Source: Hymenobacter plasmatis (GTDB taxonomy: Bacteria > Bacteroidota > Bacteroidia > Cytophagales > Hymenobacteraceae). Taken from it: 64,000 nt of DNA. Positions within the stretch are counted from its first letter, which is position 1. Every line of letters begins with the position of its first letter. The notes below the pieces were generated by a model. That model was not told the origin of the DNA. It did no database searches and saw only the letters and a list, made by a program, of their open reading frames with translations. Made by a program: the position numbers and the translations under genes. This document shows, piece by piece, positions 18,069 through 27,132 of this stretch. Location of the stretch: positions 1 to 64,000 of the forward strand of contig NZ_JAJFAW010000023.1 in assembly GCF_020711255.1 (NCBI RefSeq), written 5' to 3'.

Positions 18069-19640
18069 TTACACTTGCGGGACAGGTGCGGGGTAGTTGC
18101 GGGCGTCCATCATCTTGGCCAGCTTGCCGCTGATAAGGAACAGGATGCCAGCAGCTACAGCGGCCGATACTACGAAGACCATGAAGAAATCGTAGAGGTT
18201 GGTGATGTGGAAGCCGAGCAACACCGGCGCCGGAGCGGTCGATTTGGGGTCGGGGTACAGGCTGCTCATGTAGCCGGCCAGGTAGTTGGCAGCGGCGTTG
18301 GCCAGGAACCAAACGGCCATCAGCAGGGAAGCAAATTTCACCGGAGCCAGCTTGTTTACGAGGGACAGGCCGATGGGCGACAGGCACAGTTCGCCAACTG
18401 AGTGCAGGAAGTAGAGCGCTACCAGGAAGAACATGCTCACTTTCACGCCGGGCTGCAGGTTGTGCACGCCAAAGCACATGACCAGGTAGCCGGCTGCCAG
18501 GAAGGCCAGGCCCATGGCCATTTTGAGGGGGGATGGCGGCTCGGCACCGCGGCGGCCCAGGGCCGTCCAGACCATGGCCATGAGCGGCGCGCCCACCACC
18601 ACGAAGATGGCGTTCAGGTTTTGGAAAATACTGGCCGGCAGGGTAAAGCCGAAGATGGTCCGGTTCATCTGCTCGTCGGCAAAGAACGTGAGCGAGGCCG
18701 GGGCCTGCTCGAAAGCTGCCCAGAAGAATACCACGAAGAAGGACACGATGAAAATGACCATAATGCCCTTGACATCGGCCCCACTCAACGATTTATCACT
18801 GAAAATCATGTAGGTGATGCCCAACACGGCTACGCCCAGCAGCGGGGCAATGGTGGGGAACTTGGCGGAATCGAGCCACAGAATGCCTAGAATAATGGCC
18901 AACAGCACCGGCAGCAAGGCATACACGCCCATGATACCGCCCGAAATGGCCGGCGTTTCGCCCACCTGCACCCCCTCGGGCGTGCGCAGATACTTGTCTT
19001 TGCCCCAATTGAATACCACGGTACCCAGCAGCATGGCAATGCCGCAGGCTAAGAAGGCCCAGCGGAAGTCGGCCGGATTGCCGGTGTCGCCGATGAGGCT
19101 GGTGATGGTGTTGCCAATGAACGAGCCCAGGTTGATGCCCATGTAGAAGATGGTGTAGGCCGCATCCTTGCGCTTGTCGGCGGGGGAATAGAGGGAGCCC
19201 ACCATGCTCGAAATATTAGGCTTAAAGAAGCCGTTGCCCACAATCATCACGCCCAGGCCCAGGTACAGCAGCCAGTGGCTGAGGGCGTGGGTGCTCTCGG
19301 GACCATAGTTCGAAGCCGAGAAAAACAGCGTGAACTGCCCCAGCGCCATGAGCAAACCACCCGTGAGAATGGAGCGCCGGTTGCCCCAGTAGCGGTCAGA
19401 GATAAAGCCACCGATGAGCGGGGTGAGGTACACCAGGCTGGTGTAGCCGCCGTAGAATTTGGACGCGAAGGCCTTGTCCATCATCATGGCCTTGGTGAGG
19501 AACAGCACGAGCACGGCCCGCATGCCGTAGTAGCTGAACCGCTCCCACATTTCGGTCGCGAACAGCAGGTACAGCCCGCGCGGGTGGCTCGTGGATTCCG
19601 CTGACAGGGGTTGCTCGGTTTGAGCAGGAATGGTTTGCAT
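18069..19640 (-). CDS. POT-family proton-coupled peptide transporter
   Basis: A 523-aa inner-membrane MFS protein of the POT/PTR2 (DtpT-like) family that imports di- and tripeptides with protons. The family signature is in the first helix (EMWERFSYYGMRAVL, containing the ExxER proton-coupling motif). The conserved segment ISSMVGSLY..DKRKDAAYT..YMGINLG is present in helices 4-5. About 12-14 hydrophobic segments are visible. The ATG at 19640 is chosen; the upstream extension to 19703 is poorly supported. Divergent regulators are absent, and the gene ends in a strong terminator. Confidence 0.93.
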   Translation of the reverse strand: MQTIPAQTEQPLSAESTSHPRGLYLLFATEMWERFSYYGMRAVLVLFLTKAMMMDKAFASKFYGGYTSLVYLTPLIGGFISDRYWGNRRSILTGGLLMALGQFTLFFSASNYGPESTHALSHWLLYLGLGVMIVGNGFFKPNISSMVGSLYSPADKRKDAAYTIFYMGINLGSFIGNTITSLIGDTGNPADFRWAFLACGIAMLLGTVVFNWGKDKYLRTPEGVQVGETPAISGGIMGVYALLPVLLAIILGILWLDSAKFPTIAPLLGVAVLGITYMIFSDKSLSGADVKGIMVIFIVSFFVVFFWAAFEQAPASLTFFADEQMNRTIFGFTLPASIFQNLNAIFVVVGAPLMAMVWTALGRRGAEPPSPLKMAMGLAFLAAGYLVMCFGVHNLQPGVKVSMFFLVALYFLHSVGELCLSPIGLSLVNKLAPVKFASLLMAVWFLANAAANYLAGYMSSLYPDPKSTAPAPVLLGFHITNLYDFFMVFVVSAAVAAGILFLISGKLAKMMDARNYPAPVPQV

Positions 19641-19724
19641 GAGGAAAACTAGGATGAGAAATGAGGTGGGAAGCGAAAAAAACCAGCCCCCATGCGCAAG
19701 CAATGCAATACGGGCACGGTAAAT

Positions 19725-20684
19725 CTAGGAAAGTTTCGGCATTATGAAGCCCGCGGCCGGCTCGCTTGATTCGGTGGGCTCCAGCGTAGCCGCTTTGGCG
19801 GGGCTCTCGCTGCGGTAGGCCTTGGCGCGGTAGGCGCCGGGCGAGAGGCCGGTTTGCTTGCGGAAAAACCGGGTGAAGTACCCGGGGTCCACAAACTGCA
19901 GCTCGTAGGCAATTTCTGCCACCGAGAGCGAGGTGTAGAGCAAGTAATTGTGGGCCTTGCGAATGGTGTGGGCCTGCACAATCTGCTGGGCCGTTTTGCC
20001 CTTCACGGCCTGGCAGATGCGGTTGAGGTGGACCTGCGTAATCTTGAGCTCCCGGGCAAATTCCGAAATCTTCTTGTCGAAGGGCGCGGTGCGCTCAATG
20101 GCTTTTTGAAACTCGCGGAAGTAGTGCAGGGCGCGGTTGGGACTTTCCTCCTTGCGGCGGTTGTGGTGCAGCAGCCGGAATATCTTCACAAACAGCAGCT
20201 TGAAGTAGCCGTTCAGCGCCAGCTGCTTGCCGGGCAGCTCCGAGTAGATTTCCTCGTGAATCTGCTGCTCCAGCGCCAGCAAATCGGCAAAGCTTACTTC
20301 GGAGCTGAAATCGGACAGGATGTGCACGGTGTTTAGCTCCACCAGCACGCCGGGCGCGGCCTGCAGGATGGTATCGAGCAGGGCTTCGGAGAGCGTGAGC
20401 GTGCGGCCCTTCACCTGCGGGCTGAAGGTGAAACCGTGCACCGTATTGGCCGGGATGATGACGAGGCAGGGCGTGGTCAGCTCCACTACTTCCGGGGCTT
20501 CGAAGGAAGCGCGGCCCGCTTCAAGAAAAAACAGCTGAAACAGGTTTTCGTGCAGGTGGGGCTTCAGGCCCCAGTCGGTGAGGCGCTGCCGGGGCACAAT
20601 AAGCTGGCTCTGGAGGTAATCGTGCGAAATCTGCGCCTTGCTGTCGCCGTAAATCCCGTTGTAGCGCGCGATATCAGTTGCCAT
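19725..20684 (-). CDS. AraC-family transcriptional regulator
   Basis: A 319-aa regulator. The N-terminal half is a cupin-like sensing domain (HLHENLFQLFFLEAG, about 45-60). The C-terminal half has two HTH motifs of the AraC type (FARELKITQVHLNRICQ at about 215 and the signature VAEIAYELQFVDPGYFTRFF at about 262). It resembles PobR-type AraC proteins. It is transcribed divergently from pckA with a shared 230-bp gap, so control of pckA is possible but unproven. The ATG at 20684 lies close behind a good promoter (20712-20719). Confidence 0.9.
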   Translation of the reverse strand: MATDIARYNGIYGDSKAQISHDYLQSQLIVPRQRLTDWGLKPHLHENLFQLFFLEAGRASFEAPEVVELTTPCLVIIPANTVHGFTFSPQVKGRTLTLSEALLDTILQAAPGVLVELNTVHILSDFSSEVSFADLLALEQQIHEEIYSELPGKQLALNGYFKLLFVKIFRLLHHNRRKEESPNRALHYFREFQKAIERTAPFDKKISEFARELKITQVHLNRICQAVKGKTAQQIVQAHTIRKAHNYLLYTSLSVAEIAYELQFVDPGYFTRFFRKQTGLSPGAYRAKAYRSESPAKAATLEPTESSEPAAGFIMPKLS

Positions 20685-20711
20685 AAATCGGAAATAATAG
20701 TAGGGACAAAG

Positions 20712-20719
20712 CAAACCTA
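20712..20719 (-). promoter_or_regulatory. -7 promoter element for the araC-type gene
   Basis: On the minus strand TAGGTTTG matches TAnnTTTG, 28 bp before the regulator start codon. Confidence 0.5.
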
Positions 20720-20864
20720 ATGAAATTCATACGTTATATTAATACTGCTTGCACAAGCTCAATAGTGGACCTTTCGTATTCAATAGTAAACAATTTATCA
20801 GACAAGGTTTAATTTGTCCCGTTAAAGAAACGAATTGTTTCACTGCCCGAAGCCCGGGGATTTC

Positions 20865-20872
20865 TACCTTTG
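20865..20872 (+). promoter_or_regulatory. -7 promoter element for pckA
   Basis: TACCTTTG, a perfect TAnnTTTG, 43 bp before the pckA ATG. A TTG at 20835-20837 is slightly too distant for an ideal -33 element. Confidence 0.6.
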
Positions 20873-20914
20873 CACCCTCACACAAGCAAACTCCCACCCA
20901 ACACTTTTCTCCCC

Positions 20915-22552
20915 ATGCAAGAATCCACCACGCTTGCTGATACCTCCCGCAATCGTTTGCAGGCCCTTGGCTTCAACGAAACGGCTACCGTGCACCTTAA
21001 TTTGTCCCCTGCTGCCCTCATTGAGCACGCTTTGCGCAATGGCGAAGGCCACCTCACCGACACCGGCGCACTGATGGCCGACACCGGCAAATTCACGGGC
21101 CGCTCGCCCAAGGACCGGTTTGTGGTGAAGGATGCCAACACCGAAGACAGCGTGTGGTGGGGCGACATCAACATCCCGTTCGAGGCCGACAAGTTTGACC
21201 AGCTCCACCAGAAAATGGTGGCGTACCTGGCCACCAAAGAGCTGTACGTGCGCGAAGCCTACGCCGGCGCCAACCCCGACTACCAGCTCAAGCTGCGCAT
21301 CGTGAACGAGCAGGCCTGGCACAACCTCTTTTGCTACAACATGTTCCTGCGCCCCGAAGCCGGGGCTGATACCAGCTGGACGCCCGATTTCAGCATCATC
21401 TGCGCGCCGGGCTTCGAAGCCGACCCCGCCGTGGACGGCACCCGCCAGCCCAACTTCGCCATCATCAACTTCACCAAGAAGATGATTCTGATTGGCGGCA
21501 CGGGCTACGCCGGCGAGATGAAAAAGGGCATTTTTGGCGTGCTGAACTACATTTTGCCGCATGAGCGCAACACACTGCCCATGCACTGCTCGGCCAACGT
21601 GGGCGAAGCTGGCGACACCGCCATTTTCTTCGGCCTCTCCGGCACGGGCAAAACCACCCTTTCCGCCGACCCCAACCGCGGCCTCATCGGCGACGACGAG
21701 CACGGCTGGACGCCCGATGCCGGCATCTTCAACTTTGAAGGCGGCTGCTACGCCAAGGTGATAGACCTGAGCAAGGAGAAGGAGCCCCAGATTTGGGACG
21801 CCATCCGGTTCGGCTCCATTGTGGAGAACACGCGCTTCCTCCCCGGCACCAACACGGTGGACTACACCAACAAGTCGGTAACGGAAAACACCCGCGCGGC
21901 CTACCCCATCAACTTCATCGACAACGCCATCGAGCCTTCGGTGGCCGATGCCCCCAAGAACATTTTCTTCCTGACCGCCGATGCCTTCGGCGTGCTGCCT
22001 CCCATCAGCAAGCTCGACAAGAGCCACGCTATGTACCTGTTCATGTCGGGCTACACGGCCAAGGTGGCCGGCACCGAAATGGGCGTAACTGAGCCGCAAA
22101 CCACGTTCTCGGCCTGCTTCGGCGCCGTATTCCTGCCCCTGCACCCCACCAAGTACGCCGAGATGCTGGGCAAGAAGATGGACGAAAACCCCGACATCAA
22201 CGTGTGGCTCATTAACACCGGCTGGACCGGCGGCAGCTACGGCGTGGGCCACCGCATGAAGTTGAGCTATACCCGCACCATGATTACGGCCGCCCTCAAC
22301 GGCCTGCTCGACCAAGTGAAGTTCACCAAGCACGCCGTGTTTGGGGTGGAAGTACCCGGCGCGGTGCCCGGCGTGCCCGCCGAAATCCTGGACCCCCGCA
22401 ACACCTGGGCCGACAAAGAAGCCTACGATAAAACCGCCGCTTCGCTGGCCGATAAGTTCGTGGAAAACTTCAAGAAGTACGCCGACTTTGCGAATGAAGA
22501 AATAATGGCCGGCGCGCCGAAAGTAGCCGCCGAGGCCACCGCTACTGCTTAG
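20915..22552 (+). CDS. pckA: Phosphoenolpyruvate carboxykinase (ATP)
   Basis: PckA (545 aa) converts oxaloacetate and ATP to phosphoenolpyruvate, the first step of gluconeogenesis, in the cytoplasm. ATP-type signatures are present: TGRSPKDRF (about 63), LSGTGKTTLSADPNRGLIGD (kinase-1a P-loop, about 243-262) and NTGWTGGSYGVG (about 437). An in-frame ATG at 20870 overlaps the promoter element, so 20915 is the start. A terminator closes the gene. Divergent from an AraC regulator. Confidence 0.97.
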   Translation: MQESTTLADTSRNRLQALGFNETATVHLNLSPAALIEHALRNGEGHLTDTGALMADTGKFTGRSPKDRFVVKDANTEDSVWWGDINIPFEADKFDQLHQKMVAYLATKELYVREAYAGANPDYQLKLRIVNEQAWHNLFCYNMFLRPEAGADTSWTPDFSIICAPGFEADPAVDGTRQPNFAIINFTKKMILIGGTGYAGEMKKGIFGVLNYILPHERNTLPMHCSANVGEAGDTAIFFGLSGTGKTTLSADPNRGLIGDDEHGWTPDAGIFNFEGGCYAKVIDLSKEKEPQIWDAIRFGSIVENTRFLPGTNTVDYTNKSVTENTRAAYPINFIDNAIEPSVADAPKNIFFLTADAFGVLPPISKLDKSHAMYLFMSGYTAKVAGTEMGVTEPQTTFSACFGAVFLPLHPTKYAEMLGKKMDENPDINVWLINTGWTGGSYGVGHRMKLSYTRTMITAALNGLLDQVKFTKHAVFGVEVPGAVPGVPAEILDPRNTWADKEAYDKTAASLADKFVENFKKYADFANEEIMAGAPKVAAEATATA

Positions 22553-22574
22553 GTTCTTGCCGATTGCAGCCCAA

Positions 22575-22610
22575 AAACGCCCCGCTGGCTATCGAGCCAG
22601 CGGGGCGTTT
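22575..22610 (+). terminator. Rho-independent terminator after pckA
   Basis: AAACGCCCCGCTGGCT, a short loop, AGCCAGCGGGGCGTTT; long perfect stem between pckA and the convergent cupin gene, probably serving both. Confidence 0.85.
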
Positions 22611-22655
22611 GGCGTTGTTCCCCGCTTAGCAGGAAGCATTAAGCGAAAGCCCAGC

Positions 22656-23219
22656 TCAGTCCACGGCCAGGGGCGGCCCTACTATCTTCATTTCATGAGC
22701 CGCAAAAAGTTGAGCCATTTCGGCCGGGGTTGGCTCATGCGTCAGGGCCGCCAGGGCTACAAAGAACTCCTCTAGCTTGCCCGCAGGCTGCAGCGTTACG
22801 TACATTTTTCCGCGCTCAGAAACCTGCGTCCACGCATGGGGCACTTTTCTGGGCAGGAAAATGCACTCGCCCGACTTGAGCTGAAATTTCTGGTCGCCCA
22901 CCTGGAAGTAATACTCCCCTTCCAGCACGGTAAATATTTCGTCCTGAGAATGGTGCAGATGCAGCGGCGTGCCTCTTTTGGGCGAAAGACTGGTTTGCTC
23001 AAATATGGCCAAAGCGCCGGCCGTGTCTTTGCCCGACACTTTCACATCCAAAACATTAGCGTTGACACCTTTCAATTGGATATGGCCATGAAAGCGCCCT
23101 TCCCCGGCCGCTACCTTAAAGCCCTTGCCCGGGGCCACGGCATGTAGCCCAAAGGCAGGCGGTATGGCTACAGCGGGAACCCCAGCCGCCATCGACAAGA
23201 GAAATTTTCGCCTTTTCAT
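22656..23219 (-). CDS. Exported cupin-domain protein
   Basis: A 187-aa protein. The N-terminus MKRRKFLLSMAAGVPAVA is a signal peptide with paired arginines, Tat-like (RRKFL). The cupin core has the metal-binding first motif GTPLHLHHSQDEIFTVLEG (about 85-103) and a second motif with HAWTQVS (about 129). It is a single conserved barrel with likely metal binding; the substrate is unknown. It stands alone, convergent with pckA. Confidence 0.8.
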   Translation of the reverse strand: MKRRKFLLSMAAGVPAVAIPPAFGLHAVAPGKGFKVAAGEGRFHGHIQLKGVNANVLDVKVSGKDTAGALAIFEQTSLSPKRGTPLHLHHSQDEIFTVLEGEYYFQVGDQKFQLKSGECIFLPRKVPHAWTQVSERGKMYVTLQPAGKLEEFFVALAALTHEPTPAEMAQLFAAHEMKIVGPPLAVD

Positions 23220-23445
23220 ACAGCAAGGAGAATCAAGTTGGTGTAGAAGGCCCGGGCGCTGCTACTTTCAGCAGGGGCTGGCCAGGTCTGTCTCGCATGG
23301 CAGCAGACCATTCAGACAGGCGTTATTACCGGGTTAATATACCAATAATTAGATGGTTAACTTAATCAGCATACCAAAACGCCGTGGTGCGAACGGGCCA
23401 CAGCCCGCCCGTCCCACAGCGTTTTAGAGCCCGCAGGAGCCAGTG

Positions 23446-24486
23446 CTACGATTGCGGTTCCTTCACCTTACCGGCGCTGGCCTTACCCGAGCGGCTCATG
23501 ACGGCGGCCAGCCCCACGCCGGCCCCGGCCAGCACGGCAGCCGTTACCAGCGGGTGCGTGGTGGCGGCGGTGTAAATGCTGGTTTCGCGGGTGTGGCCGG
23601 GGTAATTGCCGCGCTCTTCCAAATGGGCAGCGGCATGGTCGAGGCCATTATCGCTACGCGGCTGAGCACGGCGGGCTGCTTTAGACTGCCGCGAAAACAC
23701 CTTTTCCATGAACTTGTCGGTGAGGCGCGGGGCATAGTGCGCCATAGTGGTAATCGCCTTGCCCCCACCGCCCACGGTCACCTCCGCCTGGCCGGTTTCG
23801 GCGCAGTGCAGAATGGCATCGGCCACAATCTCGGGCGCGTAGGCCGGCGGGGCGTGCTGGGGCTCGCGGTCCATGAAATTCTTGGCGTGGAGCGTGTAAG
23901 GCGTGTCGATGGCGGCCGGCTTGATGAGCGACACGGCCACCGGGGCGCCCTCCATTTCCAGTTCCATGCGCAGGCCATCGGTGAAGCCTTTCACGGCGTG
24001 CTTGCTGGCGCTGTAGACGGTTTGGAGGATGGCCGTGGCTTCTGACAGCACACTGCCAATATTAATGAGGGTACCGCCCCGGAGTTTGAGGTGCTTCACG
24101 GCTTCGAGGGAGCCGTAAATCAGGCCCCACACGTTGGTATCAAACAGCTTGCGCATGTCCTCGATAGGCATTTCCTCCACTTTGCCGTACATCGACACCC
24201 CGGCGTCGTTCACCCAGGTATCGAAGCCGCCAAAGCGCTGGATTGCGACTTGGGCAATACGGTGCACATCGGCCGGCTGGCTCACGTCGGCCACCACGTA
24301 GATGGCCTCGCCGCCGGCGTTGTTTATTTCGGCAGTGAGCTGGCGCAAAGCCTCTTCCGTGCGGGCCGCCAGCACGAGCCGGGCGCCTTCTTTGGCCGCC
24401 ATACGGGCCGTAACCAAACCAATGCCCGAGGACGCACCGGTGATGACCATAACCTGGTTGTGCAGTTTTTTGAGGGTAAGTTTCAT
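23446..24486 (-). CDS. Short-chain dehydrogenase/reductase with C-terminal membrane segment
   Basis: An SDR oxidoreductase (346 aa, longer than the usual 250). It has the cofactor motif TGASSGIG (about 16-23), catalytic NIGS serine (about 142) and YSASK (about 157). The usual NNAG is replaced by NDAG (about 92). Beyond the catalytic domain is an 85-residue tail ending in a hydrophobic helix (PLVTAAVLAGAGVGLAAVMS) and a positive end, suggesting a membrane-anchored enzyme. The substrate is unknown. The gene is single and divergent from rsmE. Confidence 0.88.
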   Translation of the reverse strand: MKLTLKKLHNQVMVITGASSGIGLVTARMAAKEGARLVLAARTEEALRQLTAEINNAGGEAIYVVADVSQPADVHRIAQVAIQRFGGFDTWVNDAGVSMYGKVEEMPIEDMRKLFDTNVWGLIYGSLEAVKHLKLRGGTLINIGSVLSEATAILQTVYSASKHAVKGFTDGLRMELEMEGAPVAVSLIKPAAIDTPYTLHAKNFMDREPQHAPPAYAPEIVADAILHCAETGQAEVTVGGGGKAITTMAHYAPRLTDKFMEKVFSRQSKAARRAQPRSDNGLDHAAAHLEERGNYPGHTRETSIYTAATTHPLVTAAVLAGAGVGLAAVMSRSGKASAGKVKEPQS

Positions 24487-24619
24487 AAGCGGATAGGGAA
24501 TAATAGTGGGTAAAGAGCTACAGGTTACGCGGCCGGCAACCAGTGGTTATGGTTGGGCTTGGGCAAGAGAGTTCAGCTTGGCTGAGCCATATTTTGGCTC
24601 AATGCCGTTCTTTGCAACC

Positions 24620-25318
24620 ATGTACACGTTCTACGCGCCCGACCTCAGCGGCCCCAATTATACCCTGCCCGAAGACGAAAGCAAACACGCGGTGCGGGTG
24701 CTGCGCCTCGGCCCCGGCGATGCCGTGGAGCTGCTCGACGGCCGGGGTGGCCGCTACGCCGCCGCCGTGGCCGATGCCAACCCCAAGCGCTGCCAGCTGC
24801 GCATCACCCAGCACGAAACCCTGCCGCCCCGCTCCTACTTCACGCACGTGGCCGTGGCCCCCACCAAAAACCTCGACCGCATGGAGTGGTTCGTGGAGAA
24901 AGCCGTGGAAGTGGGCGTCGAGCGCATCACGTTTCTGCGCTGCGCCCGCTCCGAGCGCCGCGAACTGAAGCTGGAGCGCCTCGAGAAAATTGCCATCAGC
25001 GCCCTGAAGCAGTCGGGGCAGGCGTGGCTGCCGCAGCTGGATGAGCTCACGGATTACGCGGAGTTTGTGAATGCCCTTGACCCCGCCACCACCTTCATTG
25101 CCCACTTGGCCGATGATGAGCGCACGGCCCTTTCCAGCGTAGCCGCCGCGGGCGCGGGCTGCTGCGTGCTCATTGGCCCGGAGGGCGATTTTACCCCGGC
25201 TGAAATTGCTCTGGCGCGCGGCCGGGGCATCCGGCCGGTTACGCTCGGGGCGTCGCGCCTGCGCACCGAAACGGCCGCGCTGGCCGCTGTTTTCACGGCC
25301 CACCTCTCTAGGGAATAA
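24620..25318 (+). CDS. rsmE: 16S rRNA (uracil-1498-N3)-methyltransferase
   Basis: RsmE (232 aa) methylates U1498 of 16S rRNA. It is a SPOUT enzyme with an N-terminal PUA-like domain (FYAPDLSGPNYTLPEDES) and the trefoil-knot SAM site (VLIGPEGDFTPAE followed by LGASRLRTETAAL). Upstream in-frame starts (24506, 24602) would add residues not typical of the family; ATG 24620 opens directly into the PUA-like domain. Confidence 0.92.
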   Translation: MYTFYAPDLSGPNYTLPEDESKHAVRVLRLGPGDAVELLDGRGGRYAAAVADANPKRCQLRITQHETLPPRSYFTHVAVAPTKNLDRMEWFVEKAVEVGVERITFLRCARSERRELKLERLEKIAISALKQSGQAWLPQLDELTDYAEFVNALDPATTFIAHLADDERTALSSVAAAGAGCCVLIGPEGDFTPAEIALARGRGIRPVTLGASRLRTETAALAAVFTAHLSRE

Positions 25319-25365
25319 CCGCCAGCAGCTACTCCTGGCACATGCGGGCCAGAAGCAGGGTTTTC

Positions 25366-25395
25366 AATAGCTCAACCTAGAATAGCTCAACCTAG
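25366..25395. repeat. 15-bp tandem duplication
   Basis: AATAGCTCAACCTAG occurs twice in direct succession in the gap between rsmE and the convergent kinase gene. Confidence 0.7.
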
Positions 25396-25412
25396 AAGTT
25401 AGGCGGAAATAG

Positions 25413-26894
25413 CTAGTGGGCTGATGTCGGCAGGAACACGGTAAACTCGCTAAACTCCCCTAACACCGACTTTGCGGTTAGGCTGCCGTTGTGGCCCTTG
25501 GTCACGATGTCGTAGCTCAACGACAAGCCCAAGCCGGTGCCTTCGCCGGGAGGCTTGGTAGTGAAAAACGGGTGGAAAATCTTATCCATGATGTTGGGTG
25601 GAATACCGGTGCCATTGTCCCGCACCCGGATTATCACGCCCTGCGCCGTGCGCTGGGTACTCACCGACACCGCGGGATTATAGGTGCCGGCGGGAAGCTG
25701 CTCGGCCTTCTTGCGCACGGCATAAAAGGCATTATTGAACAAGTTGAGCAGCACGCGGCCCATGTCCTCTACCACCACGGGCACCGGGCCCAGGCGCAGG
25801 TTGAAGTCGGTGGAAACAGCGGCGTTGAAGTCCTTGTACTTGGCGCGCAGGCCGTGGTAAGACAGGCGCAGGTACTCATCGGCCAGTGCATTGAGGTCGG
25901 TGGGCTTTCGTTCGCCGCTGCTGGCCCGCGAGTGCTGCAGCATGCTGCGCACGATGCTGCCCGCCCGATCGGAGTGTTCGTTCACCTTGCGCTGGGTTTG
26001 GGCCAAATCATCCAGCACGTGAGTGAGCGCCTGCTTTCCCTTCTCCGAGAGTGCCTCGTGGTTCAGCCCCTCGCGCAACTCTTCCACCAGCTCCAGCCCC
26101 ACTTCCGAGAAGTTGTCGACGAAGTTGAGCGGGTTTTGAATCTCGTGGGCGATGCCAGCGGTGAGGGCTCCCAGTGATGCTAGCTTTTCCTGCTGGATGA
26201 GCTGGGTCTGGGTGTCTTTCAGGTGCTGCAGGGATTCGGCCAGCGAGTCATTCTTGACAGTCAGCAAATGCTCCTGACGGAAATTCTCGGTCCGAAAAAA
26301 GTAGACCACCACAAACAGCGTCATGAAAACCAGCAGCACGTTGACATCATAAAAGTGGGCGCTGTTAGGTACGTAGAGCAAGGGCTGAACCAGCGGAATG
26401 GCATGCCGAACCGCAAAAAAGGCGGCCACATTCAACGAAAAGAGGAGGATGAGCTTCCAGAAATTGCGGAAGAACAGCATGGGCACGATGCTGTTCGAAA
26501 TCAGGTAGTATTCTACCCCGTCGTACTTGCGGGCAATGGCAATCAGCGAGCATAAGATGGTCACGCTCAGAATGCAGTAGTACGCGGCCGCGTCGTAGCG
26601 GCGGTGGTAGTTGAAGAACAGCGGTGGCAGGTTGAGAAACACCCCGCTCAGGCAAATCCGGAAGGTGAGCCAATCCGGCGAATTCATAAAAACCAGTACG
26701 TAGCCCGCATATATGGCAATGGTAACCAGGCTGATGCCATTGAGCAGATGCACCCGTTTCCGCTGCCAAACCGTGAGCGACGGCTCCACTCCGATGTTGA
26801 TGAGGCGCTGCCAGAGCTTCACCACCGGCAGCAACAGCCTTCTCCCCCGGCTCGGAATCGCATTTTCCATGGCAAACGATTGAGGCATAAGCAT
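25413..26894 (-). CDS. Membrane sensor histidine kinase
   Basis: A 493-aa kinase. The N-terminal half has about six membrane helices (about 50-215) with no recognised extracellular domain. A short coiled coil then leads to the kinase: H-box GIAHEIQNPLNFVDNFSEV (phospho-acceptor His), N-box MGRVLLNLFNNAFYAV, G1 RDNGTGIP and G2 GEGTGLGLSLSYDI. It shares this HEIQNPLNF-class core with the next gene and with the five kinases at the window end. It is divergent from the 7TM-DISM kinase (238-bp gap). Start ATG at 26894 or 26870. Confidence 0.9.
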   Translation of the reverse strand: MLMPQSFAMENAIPSRGRRLLLPVVKLWQRLINIGVEPSLTVWQRKRVHLLNGISLVTIAIYAGYVLVFMNSPDWLTFRICLSGVFLNLPPLFFNYHRRYDAAAYYCILSVTILCSLIAIARKYDGVEYYLISNSIVPMLFFRNFWKLILLFSLNVAAFFAVRHAIPLVQPLLYVPNSAHFYDVNVLLVFMTLFVVVYFFRTENFRQEHLLTVKNDSLAESLQHLKDTQTQLIQQEKLASLGALTAGIAHEIQNPLNFVDNFSEVGLELVEELREGLNHEALSEKGKQALTHVLDDLAQTQRKVNEHSDRAGSIVRSMLQHSRASSGERKPTDLNALADEYLRLSYHGLRAKYKDFNAAVSTDFNLRLGPVPVVVEDMGRVLLNLFNNAFYAVRKKAEQLPAGTYNPAVSVSTQRTAQGVIIRVRDNGTGIPPNIMDKIFHPFFTTKPPGEGTGLGLSLSYDIVTKGHNGSLTAKSVLGEFSEFTVFLPTSAH

Positions 26895-27132
26895 AACAGA
26901 AGAAGGACCCAAGTAATGTTAAGCAATAATGTGTAATTTATTCAAACAATGTTAACATTATATTTAGGCCACCCAGTAGCCCAACCGGCCACAAAGCCGG
27001 AGGGCCTTGCCGCCTTAGCCATCCACGCCAACAGTCAGTTTTAGCCCAATAAAAGCCCAGGAATGACCATCGGTTAGCTCAATAAATCAGGCGACTAATA
27101 CAATTCATTTCTGCTCTCGTGACCGAAAAGCC

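Noticed and set aside
20864..22333. Long open frame antisense to pckA (489 codons)
   Set aside because: It mirrors the high-GC codon bias of pckA and has no protein-like motif; pckA on the other strand is certain.
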